The notes below the pieces were generated by a model. It worked only from the letters and a program-made list of their open reading frames with translations. It had not been told where the DNA came from and searched no databases. A stretch of DNA of 64,000 bases from 13-2-20CM-66-19 sp963760225 (lineage in GTDB: Bacteria > Pseudomonadota > Gammaproteobacteria > Steroidobacterales > Steroidobacteraceae), in the NCBI GenBank assembly GCA_963760225.1, contig CAVXCD010000003.1, positions 1,674,001 to 1,738,000 of the forward strand, written 5' to 3'. The translations under genes and the position numbers were made by a program. Position 1 is the stretch's first letter. The number at the start of each line of letters is the position of its first letter. Positions 28,666 through 34,578 of this stretch are shown piece by piece.

Positions 28666-29303
28666 TGGACTTTTCTGGCATCTCCAACGCACCGTCTCCA
28701 TTGCTCGTTCTCGCCGGCTCCGGCTCGCCTGCGCGCGCATTCAGCGCTGCGGACGTTGTCGCGCAGGCCTGGAACAACTTTACGCTGCTCGCAAACGGCC
28801 TCAGCAACGCGCCGTCGTTTCCGGCCGGCTGGACGCAGGATGGGAGCGGCTCCTGGGTCAACACGGCCGGGACGCAGAATTTCATCACGGTCGGGTCAGA
28901 CGGCTGGAATAATTATTATTCCCTCGGCGCGGACTCCAACGGCGTCACCTACCCGGTCCCCACGTCGTTTGTTGGTTCCAACAATACGCAAACGTTAACC
29001 ATTGGTTTTGCGGGCGCCGCGTTGTCCACCGCCGCGCTGCCGTCGGGGGCGTGGTTCTCCATCGCCGGCTCGCGTCCAGGATCGGCGGGCCTTTCCTCGC
29101 CCCTGCCGTACGCGCTCGCCCCAACCGTCGCCAGCCTGACGAGCACGAGCGTCGTGCTGAAGCTCAGCGGAAGTGGAGTTTTCCTCGATGGCGACTTGGT
29201 GACGCTGTCGTACACACCGTCGCCGCCTGGCAATCCGCTGCAGGACGCCAGCACCGGCGTCTACAAGGTGCCCGGCTTCACGGCGACCGTGACGGTGCAG
29301 TGA
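28665..29303 (+). CDS. Beta-rich hypothetical protein with SwmB-like C-terminus
   Basis: 212 residues from ATG 28665 (GTG 28662 also possible), with GAGGT 9 bases upstream. Low-charge, Ser/Thr/Gly/Asn-rich sequence typical of extracellular or virion beta proteins. The last ~60 residues (VVLKLSGSGVFLDGDLVTLSYTP...NPLQDASTGVYKVPGF) resemble the SwmB/SWM repeat of secreted motility proteins. Candidate decoration, fibre or host-surface protein. Base composition differs from the helical genes before it. Confidence 0.65.
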   Translation: MDFSGISNAPSPLLVLAGSGSPARAFSAADVVAQAWNNFTLLANGLSNAPSFPAGWTQDGSGSWVNTAGTQNFITVGSDGWNNYYSLGADSNGVTYPVPTSFVGSNNTQTLTIGFAGAALSTAALPSGAWFSIAGSRPGSAGLSSPLPYALAPTVASLTSTSVVLKLSGSGVFLDGDLVTLSYTPSPPGNPLQDASTGVYKVPGFTATVTVQ

Positions 29304-29569
29304 CCCAGTTCCACAAAGGCGCCCGCGTCGCCAGCGCTGACGCTGAAGTTGACTCGCTTGTTGACCTCACCGGCCTGGTCAACTCGGCGCTGCTGTGGCA
29401 GACCCCAAAAACACGCAACAGCGCCACGGACTACATGGGCCGCGGAGTGTTTGAAGGCACGCCGTTCAAGGTCACGGCGGTACGTCGTACGAGCCGCAGC
29501 GGGCGCGGCATGCTCAAGCTGTTCTTCACCCCACTGCGCGAGCCGCCGCCGCGGAGCCCGCCGCCATGA
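29300..29569 (+). CDS. Hypothetical protein
   Basis: 89 residues from GTG 29300 overlapping the preceding stop. DSLVDLTGLVNSALLW then a basic strand region FKVTAVRRTSRSGRGMLKLFF and a Pro-rich end. No recognised family. Confidence 0.55.
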   Translation: MTQFHKGARVASADAEVDSLVDLTGLVNSALLWQTPKTRNSATDYMGRGVFEGTPFKVTAVRRTSRSGRGMLKLFFTPLREPPPRSPPP

Positions 29570-29712
29570 TCGCTGCGCTGCGCGACGCTTACCTGCTGAC
29601 ACTGCTCACGCTCGCCGCCGCGTACCTGGCCGGACTCTTAACCTGCGCCGGCGCACGGCTCGCACACTTCCCGCGCCGGCCCCGACCTTTCGTGTTGACT
29701 GCGTCGAGGTGA
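29566..29712 (+). CDS. Small membrane protein
   Basis: 48 residues from ATG 29566 (ATGA overlap). One hydrophobic helix (AYLLTLLTLAAAYLAGLLTCAGA) then a basic tail ARLAHFPRRPRP, predicting N-out/C-in topology. Could be a holin-like or anchoring peptide, not assignable. Confidence 0.5.
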   Translation: MIAALRDAYLLTLLTLAAAYLAGLLTCAGARLAHFPRRPRPFVLTASR

Positions 29713-29716
29713 CGAC

Positions 29717-29881
29717 ATGCCGCTGCCCGTGATCTCGATTCCCATTGACGAGACGCAGAACTACTTGCGCAATGTCACACTGTCGTCGATGCCGGGTGTA
29801 CGCGTCGAGATCATGAACAACACCGGCGGCTCTGCCACGGCCACGGTCAGCACGCTGCCCACCGCTAACAACTTGCCATGA
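29717..29881 (+). CDS. Small hypothetical protein
   Basis: 54 residues from ATG 29717. VISIPIDETQNYLRNVTLSSM and VRVEIMNNTGGSATATVSTL; beta-rich, low-charge, like the 28665 protein. Overlaps the next gene as ATGA. Confidence 0.55.
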   Translation: MPLPVISIPIDETQNYLRNVTLSSMPGVRVEIMNNTGGSATATVSTLPTANNLP

Positions 29882-30612
29882 GCGGCGCCGTGCGCGGCGC
29901 CGAGTTGGTTGCGCTCGCTAGCGCGCATGGTGTCGACCTCAAGCACGTCGAGTTGAATGGCTCGGCCAACCCGCGTCACTGGGATGACGGCGTTGAGCTG
30001 GAGCCGGGCAAGAACGCGCGGTTCCACCGCCCGGCGGCCGCTGGGCTGGGCTTCGCGGCGTGCGGACTGCCCGATGAACTACCGTGGCTGGCGGCGCGCT
30101 TTTCTTTCGCCGCCGACGAGCGATCGTACTGGCCGCTCTGGTGGGGTCTGGTCTTCCAGGCGCAGCGCATGGCCTGGCGCGAAGGCTGGCCGCCTCGGGT
30201 GCGCACCGCGCAGGGGGGACTCCGCTTCTACCTCCTCGACCTGGCGCAGCTGGTGCTCGACGAGGAGGCCGCACGGCCGCTCTTCGCCGCAGCACCGCGG
30301 TTGCGCGCTCTTTGCCTGGACGTCGAGCCGGCGACCTGGGATGACGTCCTCGAACCGCGCTACCGAAGCCTCCGAGCGGTCTATGCGCGTTGGCTCGATG
30401 TTGTGCGCGAGATGATTGGTCGGTGGTGCGCGGCGGAGCTGCAAGCTGCCGCCGCGCCCGCCGGACGCGAGGGCTACTTAAAGCGTCCCGCGATGAAGAC
30501 AGCCAAGCCGACAAATCCGACAAGCCAGCCCACCACGGCGTCGATCGCGAACCCCATCTCGAAGCCGAAAAGGATGATGAGGAAACCGGTCAGTTCGAGT
30601 TTTCTGCCCTGA
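29878..30612 (+). CDS. Hypothetical protein with a chimeric C-terminal tail
   Basis: 244 residues from ATG 29878. Residues 1-198 look like a genuine mixed alpha/beta protein (Trp-rich: LPWLAARFSF, SYWPLWWGLVFQAQRMAW; acidic LAQLVLDEEAARPLFAAAPRL). From about residue 200 (nt 30474 on) the frame is the antisense of a convergent zinc-ribbon gene and becomes Lys/Pro/Thr-rich, so this tail was probably acquired when the opposing operon was inserted. No recognised family. Confidence 0.6.
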   Translation: MSGAVRGAELVALASAHGVDLKHVELNGSANPRHWDDGVELEPGKNARFHRPAAAGLGFAACGLPDELPWLAARFSFAADERSYWPLWWGLVFQAQRMAWREGWPPRVRTAQGGLRFYLLDLAQLVLDEEAARPLFAAAPRLRALCLDVEPATWDDVLEPRYRSLRAVYARWLDVVREMIGRWCAAELQAAAAPAGREGYLKRPAMKTAKPTNPTSQPTTASIANPISKPKRMMRKPVSSSFLP

Positions 30613-30716
30613 CCGGTGACCGTTACCGGCGCTGCGTTCGGGGCACCGCAGCTCGGGCAGGCGGGCGCCTTGTCTGAAAGTTGGCTGCCGCAATCGGTGC
30701 ACTTTACCAGGGCCAT
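30474..30716 (-). CDS. Zinc-ribbon membrane protein
   Basis: 80 residues from ATG 30716 (an earlier in-frame ATG at 30752 is possible). Residues 3-24 form a zinc ribbon, VKCTDCGSQLSDKAPACPSCGAP (shown in two CxxC pairs), followed by a linker and two hydrophobic helices LTGFLIILFGFEMGF and VVGWLVGFVGLAVFIAG. A common small bacterial plan (zinc_ribbon_2-type) with unknown role. Last gene of a four-gene minus-strand operon facing the late genes. Confidence 0.85.
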   Translation of the reverse strand: MALVKCTDCGSQLSDKAPACPSCGAPNAAPVTVTGQGRKLELTGFLIILFGFEMGFAIDAVVGWLVGFVGLAVFIAGRFK

Positions 30717-30726
30717 CGTCGCTCGC

Positions 30727-31095
30727 TCACTGTGATGGGAACGCGTCGACACACGCGCGGCAATTACACTGCCGCCCCGGATGGCGGCGACTCATGCGGG
30801 AGTCGCGAAAATGGTGCGCATTGAAGCGCGCGACGAGCCCGCTGCCGGCGGCCACCAGTAGCCCGACCCCCATCAGCGAGAACGTGCTCGGTTCGCTGAT
30901 GGTGGCGAAGGCCTCCGCATGCGCCGCGCTCGTGACGCCGAGCAGCAGTACTGCACCGACCGCGCAGCACACCGCCTCGGGCCCCGGCCGGCGGCACTGC
31001 GGCTCGGGTGAGGGAAGCAACACCCGTGATCGCCGCAGCCAACGCAGGTGGCGGAAGTGACGACGGCGCGCACGCCAGGTACGAAAGCGCGTCAT
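30727..31095 (-). CDS. Miniature PEP-CTERM-like membrane protein
   Basis: 122 residues from ATG 31095, overlapping the upstream stop. The N-terminus is a long Arg-rich stretch (the true start may be further in), then a signal-peptide-like helix AVGAVLLLGVTSAAHA and, only a few residues later, EPSTFSLMGVGLLVAAGSG followed by LVARF and a basic tail. The latter looks like a PEP-CTERM sorting signal in which PEP is SEP. If processed at AHA, almost nothing remains but the sorting tag. Confidence 0.5.
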   Translation of the reverse strand: MTRFRTWRARRRHFRHLRWLRRSRVLLPSPEPQCRRPGPEAVCCAVGAVLLLGVTSAAHAEAFATISEPSTFSLMGVGLLVAAGSGLVARFNAHHFRDSRMSRRHPGRQCNCRACVDAFPSQ

Positions 31096-31436
31096 CGCGC
31101 ACCGCCCTGCGACAATGGCGCGATGCTATGCCGGTCGAGCACGGCACGCACGACGTTCGCGCAACCCTCGAGGGCGGCTGTGAGCTGCCGCCCGAGCTCC
31201 GCCGCGAGTTCGGGTTCGCCGGCCGCCTTTAATGCGAACAACCAACCGACGACATTGGCGACCGCGGCGTCAAAATCGAAATGCGCGGCAACGATACGCT
31301 CGAGCGCTTGCGGGCCGAGCGCGTGAGGGGTAGCCGAGATCATGGAAAGAGCGTTACTCGAGACTGCGAGCGCATCGAGAGTCTCAGCAAATGTTCCGCC
31401 TGCGGACGCCAGGCGGTGCGTGAGTGGAAGAGCCAT
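31092..31436 (-). CDS. Hypothetical protein
   Basis: 114 residues from ATG 31436, preceded by an exceptionally strong GAGGAGGT site. Ala/Leu-rich all-helical protein (ALERIVAAHFDFDAAVANVV, AELGRQLTAALEGCANVVRAV). Overlaps the next gene as ATGA. No recognised family. Confidence 0.65.
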   Translation of the reverse strand: MALPLTHRLASAGGTFAETLDALAVSSNALSMISATPHALGPQALERIVAAHFDFDAAVANVVGWLFALKAAGEPELAAELGRQLTAALEGCANVVRAVLDRHSIAPLSQGGAR

Positions 31437-31502
31437 AAGACCTCCTCGCTTTGATAGCGGGTTTTGATGCCAAGCCGTTTCGGCTGGCGGGGAAGAGTTG
31501 TG

Positions 31503-31712
31503 TTAGCCGTTGGTGTCGGTGGCCTCCTTGTTGAGCGCGGTGAGCGCGGCCCAGCTGATCTGCCGAGCGCAGCGGACTGCCTGTGTGCATAGGCGCAGGT
31601 TCTGGCGCGCGCGAGCTTGCCGCGCGAGGACCATCAGGCTGTCGCGAGCCGCGAAGGCTCTTGAGATTTTGCGATTGAACTGAACGGCGATTGGTACGAT
31701 TGACGGAACCAT
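31503..31712 (-). CDS. Small basic hypothetical protein
   Basis: 69 residues from ATG 31712 with GAGGAGGT upstream; the frame extends further 5' but without protein-like sequence. MVPSIVPIAVQFNRKISRAF then Arg/Gln-rich helix. First gene of the minus-strand operon, divergent from the XRE regulator. Confidence 0.6.
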   Translation of the reverse strand: MVPSIVPIAVQFNRKISRAFAARDSLMVLARQARARQNLRLCTQAVRCARQISWAALTALNKEATDTNG

Positions 31713-31817
31713 GTCGGCACCTCCTCGTGCTGATGTGGCCAGGCGCCGCCGGGGATGACAGTCCTCGGTGGCGCCGCTTTGTGGTGCTCCCGTTTTGGAT
31801 GCACCGCGTGCCAATCC

Positions 31818-31858
31818 TACCCGTGAATACAAATCGGTAGCAAGCCCGTTTACGGGTA
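31818..31858. promoter_or_regulatory. Inverted-repeat operator candidate between divergent genes
   Basis: TACCCGT (31818-31824) and ACGGGTA (31852-31858) are exact inverted copies; the right copy also forms the palindrome CCCGT-TT-ACGGG (31845-31856). Lies between the 31712 minus-strand gene and the XRE regulator, the place for autoregulated divergent promoters. Confidence 0.5.
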
Positions 31859-31902
31859 CGGTGCGCTCCCAAACTGGATGCGGGGCGCTACACTTGAGGC
31901 AC

Positions 31903-32127
31903 TTGCGATCACGGCGGCACCAAGCTCTGATTTCCGAGGTTGCTGCAGCGCGACAGGCGGCGGGCATCTCTCAGCGGGAGCTGGCCGCAAAACTCAAGCG
32001 CTCGGCGAGCTACGTCAGCAAGTTCGAGGCCGGGGAGCGGCGCCTCGAGGTCTGTGAGTTCGTCGACCTCTGTGCGGCGATCGGCGCCGATCCCCTGGCT
32101 CTACTCGGGCGGGTGCTGCGGCGGTGA
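31903..32127 (+). CDS. XRE-family transcriptional regulator
   Basis: About 74 residues from TTG 31903 (MRSRRHQALISEV...); GTG 31861 is an alternative. HTH_3 fold is evident: ARQAAGISQRELAAKLKRSASYVSKFEAGERRLEVCEFVDLCAAIGADP. This subgroup typically acts as repressor in phages and islands or as antitoxin-like regulator. Divergent from the minus-strand operon, so a likely switch gene. Confidence 0.85.
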   Translation: MRSRRHQALISEVAAARQAAGISQRELAAKLKRSASYVSKFEAGERRLEVCEFVDLCAAIGADPLALLGRVLRR

Positions 32128-32304
32128 GTGAGTCAGCACCCGGGTGTTCCGCCAGCGTGGGGCCGGGATGCGAGAATCCAGCGACGGCTCAATTGGTTAC
32201 GCGCAAGCTGGCCGCGTAGGGCATACTGCTCATAATAATAAAGGCGTCACATTCTAGTCACGGGGCGCGGGATAGAGTTGCCAGCCGTGCCCGCGAGCAA
32301 GGTA

Positions 32305-32679
32305 ATGCCAGACAAGCCACAGTCACCCAGCAGCGTTAAGTACGAGAATGTTTTCCCACCCGGCTACGAGGTGAAGTACGCCAGTGGCGCGCTCGGCACG
32401 GTGACGCCACGTGGAGAGCTTGTGATCCATTTTTTCGTAGAGAGTCCGAGACTCGATCCATCGGAGAATTTCGCCGTATTGCCTGACGGCCGGCTCGGCG
32501 CAAAGATCGATCCGCAGACCACTCAAGCGATATTTGAACGCCACATGGGGCCTGGCGTCGTTTTGAGCCGAGAAGGCGCTTACGCTCTGTATTCTTGGTT
32601 GAGCGATCGCGTCCGTGAACTTGGACAGCAGGATGTCGCACGCCTTCAGGCGCAAGCCGCAACGCAAGAGAAACACTGA
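32305..32679 (+). CDS. Hypothetical cargo protein
   Basis: 124 residues from ATG 32305; a longer TTG start at 32278 is possible. N-terminal part has PPGYEVKYASGALGTVTPRGELVIHFFVES, a strand-rich pattern, and C-terminal helix REGAYALYSWLSDRVRELGQQDVARL. Local base composition is less GC-rich than the surrounding island. First of three co-directional genes that look like a unit. No recognised family. Confidence 0.65.
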   Translation: MPDKPQSPSSVKYENVFPPGYEVKYASGALGTVTPRGELVIHFFVESPRLDPSENFAVLPDGRLGAKIDPQTTQAIFERHMGPGVVLSREGAYALYSWLSDRVRELGQQDVARLQAQAATQEKH

Positions 32680-32691
32680 GGAGCAGCCGCA

Positions 32692-33066
32692 ATGTCCAAC
32701 GCGCCTGTACAATCCTTCAGCGCTGAAAGCCTCCTGTGGCACGGGACTGCTTCACCCGGCGTGATAGGACCTACGAGCGGGGAGTCTTCACCTCCACTCG
32801 CGAAGGTTCTGAAGCAAGCTGGAGCCCTCGATCTCGAGCATCCGCTGGTCATCACGATTGAGCCGGATGGAGATGCGTACATTGCCCGCAGCTCTTTTCT
32901 TCCACAGCTCTTCGGACTTGGAGACTCGGTCGATCTAGCCGGGACTGCGCTGGGTCGCGAGATTGAATCGCTTTGGAAGGACCTAAACGAGGATGATAAC
33001 TTTACGGATGACTGGCTCGAAGTTCGCGCTCGACTCAAGACGATCATAGTTGGGGATGCGAAATAA
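32692..33066 (+). CDS. Hypothetical cargo protein, weakly HicB-like
   Basis: 124 residues from ATG 32692, 12 bp after the previous gene and with GAGGAGC upstream. PLVITIEPDGDAYIARSSFLPQLFGLGDSVDLAGTALGREIESLW echoes the HicB antitoxin plan (strand - YIAR - loop with GDS - helix), but this is a resemblance only. Its end overlaps the next gene by 11 bp. Confidence 0.6.
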   Translation: MSNAPVQSFSAESLLWHGTASPGVIGPTSGESSPPLAKVLKQAGALDLEHPLVITIEPDGDAYIARSSFLPQLFGLGDSVDLAGTALGREIESLWKDLNEDDNFTDDWLEVRARLKTIIVGDAK

Positions 33067-33361
33067 CGACTTCGATACCTTCGCGGTTCGCAAGTGCTGC
33101 GAAAAGAAGCTTCGGATCTCTTTCGGTACGGGCGGGGAAGCCAACGGCTGGTTTCGCATTGACGGTCGGAAGGCTTGTCGCATAACTGTGCCGCACGGGC
33201 GGAAACCGCTACCGCCGAAGACCTACAAGTCAATGGCGCAGCAGCTCAAACTTACGATCTCTGAGTTTGATTCTTTGCTCGCCTGCACACTTGTCTATGA
33301 CTCGTATCTGCAACTTGTGCGGACGCGAGTGAAGATCACGCCGCCGGTGAGCGGGGCATAA
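33056..33361 (+). CDS. Hypothetical cargo protein, weakly HicA-like
   Basis: 101 residues from ATG 33056 (TTG 33050 alternative). NGWFRIDGRKACRITVPHGRKPLPPKTYKSMAQQLKLTISEFDSLL, split here as basic strand ITVPHGRK then PPKTYKSMAQQLKLTISEF, recalls HicA toxins, in which a G(S/R)H-type strand is followed by a helix of the form GTLxxIxxQAGL. The catalytic His of HicA would correspond to H in VPHGRK. Basic and small, overlapping the preceding gene, consistent with a toxin-antitoxin pair. Confidence 0.6.
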   Translation: MRNNDFDTFAVRKCCEKKLRISFGTGGEANGWFRIDGRKACRITVPHGRKPLPPKTYKSMAQQLKLTISEFDSLLACTLVYDSYLQLVRTRVKITPPVSGA

Positions 33362-33560
33362 ACGTTGAGGATGCTCAGCGCGCGCCGTCATCCGAACCAT
33401 GAGCGGGGCGGAGGTGGATCGATCCGCTCGTGAGTCCCTGCGTCGGCACTATCGAACCGCGCGGAAATTGGTCAGTGCGCCCCACGACCAGTAAAAGCCG
33501 CGCCGTAGAGCGCATGTGGCGGCCGCGAGCGCGGCGGCGGCACTAAACTAGGAAGGCCGA

Positions 33561-34136
33561 ATGGACTTCACCTGGGTTCGAGACCCTCACAGCGAGTGGT
33601 GGACCGTCGCCAATGTCATCGGGACATGGGTCGCGGCGCTTGGCACGATCGGCGCGGTGGTGGTGGCCTTGTGGCTTGCTTACCGAGATCGGCGGGTTGA
33701 CCTGCAACTCACGGCAACACTAGGGAGCGAGGAGGGGAGGGAGGTGGACGGCTCCAGGAGGCTGCCCGACGTGCTACTCAGCATCCGCAATGCGGGACGC
33801 CGCGCTGTAACCATTCGAGCCTACGGGTTCACGGTCGGGCTGATTCCCCGATTGCCTTGTTGGTGCGGGCCGCTGCGCCGCGAAGTGATCAGGGTGCTGC
33901 CCAACCCGCAGCCACGGTTCCTGAAAAACCTTAACGATGGGGACTTGCACGAGCACACCGCTCGCTATCACCCGATGCTGGTGGACCTGGCCGATGCTTT
34001 ACCGAGGCCCATCGCTTTGAGCCAGTGGACGGTGCGATTCTGGGCATTGACGACGATAGACGTGCGGCGGTCAACGCGCGTTAGCGCGAGATTGCGTCGG
34101 CGGATCGTGCAGACTGCACGGCGTCCTCGGACCTAG
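33561..34136 (+). CDS. Hypothetical membrane-anchored protein
   Basis: 191 residues from ATG 33561, with AGGAAGG upstream. One membrane helix about residues 19-42 (IGTWVAALGTIGAVVVALWLAY) then a soluble domain with RLPDVLLSIRNAGRRAVTIRAYGF, a beta-sandwich-like pattern seen in many small single-pass proteins of mobile elements. Last gene before the right end, so typical cargo position; no recognised family. Confidence 0.65.
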   Translation: MDFTWVRDPHSEWWTVANVIGTWVAALGTIGAVVVALWLAYRDRRVDLQLTATLGSEEGREVDGSRRLPDVLLSIRNAGRRAVTIRAYGFTVGLIPRLPCWCGPLRREVIRVLPNPQPRFLKNLNDGDLHEHTARYHPMLVDLADALPRPIALSQWTVRFWALTTIDVRRSTRVSARLRRRIVQTARRPRT

Positions 34137-34144
34137 CCGGTAAT

Positions 34145-34158
34145 CCGGTTCGATTCCG
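34145..34158 (+). repeat. Second partial copy of the tRNA-Cys T-arm
   Basis: CCGGTTCGATTCCG, 14 bases identical to 18080-18093 in tRNA-Cys, lying 105 bp inside the true right repeat. May be an old attachment remnant from an earlier insertion or chance similarity of a common T-arm sequence. Confidence 0.4.
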
Positions 34159-34189
34159 CCGGAGGCCGTTTTAGAGCGCCGAGCGACTC

Positions 34190-34210
34190 GGGGTAACGAA
34201 CCGTGGTAAC
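34190..34210. repeat. Candidate integrase arm-binding sites, right end
   Basis: GGGGTAAC at 34190-34197 (identical to the left-end copy at 18223) and GTGGTAAC at 34203-34210, spaced 13 bp start to start like the 18223/18236 pair. Confidence 0.6.
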
Positions 34211-34263
34211 CGTCCATAGCGCCCTATAGATGACGCCGAAAACCCGACTTCTACGCTAAGGCA

Positions 34264-34282
34264 TCGATTCCGACCCTAGCCT
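34264..34282 (+). repeat. Right attachment site core (attR)
   Basis: 19 bases identical to 18085-18103. The chromosomal flank continues TCAGATCC. The TCA after the discriminator base differs by one base from CCA, as if the displaced original tRNA 3' end had lost its CCA after becoming nonfunctional. Confidence 0.9.
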
Positions 34283-34578
34283 TCAGATCCGGTTGCCCCG
34301 TTTGTCGTAGACGCGGGGCACAGCTCGACGCCATGAACCCTTCGAGTCCAATGCATACCCGCTGCGTGCTGTCCCACGAGTAGATGAGATCACCACGCTC
34401 GACAGCCCAGTCCCGTCGGGAGGGTCCCCAGTGTGGGGACTCCGGCGGTGCCTGGAACGAAGCTTGGACTATCGGCCGATTTCGCCCCGTTTCATGTCGA
34501 CGACAGAAACGGTCATCCCGTCACGCCGCGCGCGCCGTAAAGTAAGCGCTGCGCGCTGCAAGACTGAGGTGCCCGATC
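34283..34578. other. Gap between island and penicillin acylase gene
   Basis: About 300 bp without a convincing gene. Contains a perfect short hairpin GTCCCCA-GTG-TGGGGAC (34424-34440) lacking a T-run. Promoter for the downstream acylase probably lies here, but no clear boxes are visible. Confidence 0.4.

Larger units (their letters stand above)
18085..34282. mobile_element. Integrated element in tRNA-Cys (satellite-like / reduced prophage), ~16.2 kb
   Basis: Bounded by perfect 19-bp direct repeats of the tRNA-Cys 3' end, with a P4-type integrase just inside the left end and candidate integrase arm repeats near both ends. Contents: AlpA-like regulator, RepA-like helicase and repeat field, HTH protein, terminase large subunit, many tightly packed unknown genes, an opposing minus-strand operon, an XRE regulator and cargo. 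No recognisable portal, capsid, protease, tail or lysis gene was found, although small unknown proteins could hide some. Best described as a terminase-carrying satellite or degraded prophage. Confidence 0.88.

Noticed and set aside
18085..34282. CRISPR array or insertion sequence inside the island
   Set aside because: No regularly spaced repeats with unique spacers, no transposase and no terminal inverted repeats were seen.
34415..34445. GTCCCCA-GTG-TGGGGAC hairpin as a terminator
   Set aside because: Short stem with no T-run and no gene ending next to it.
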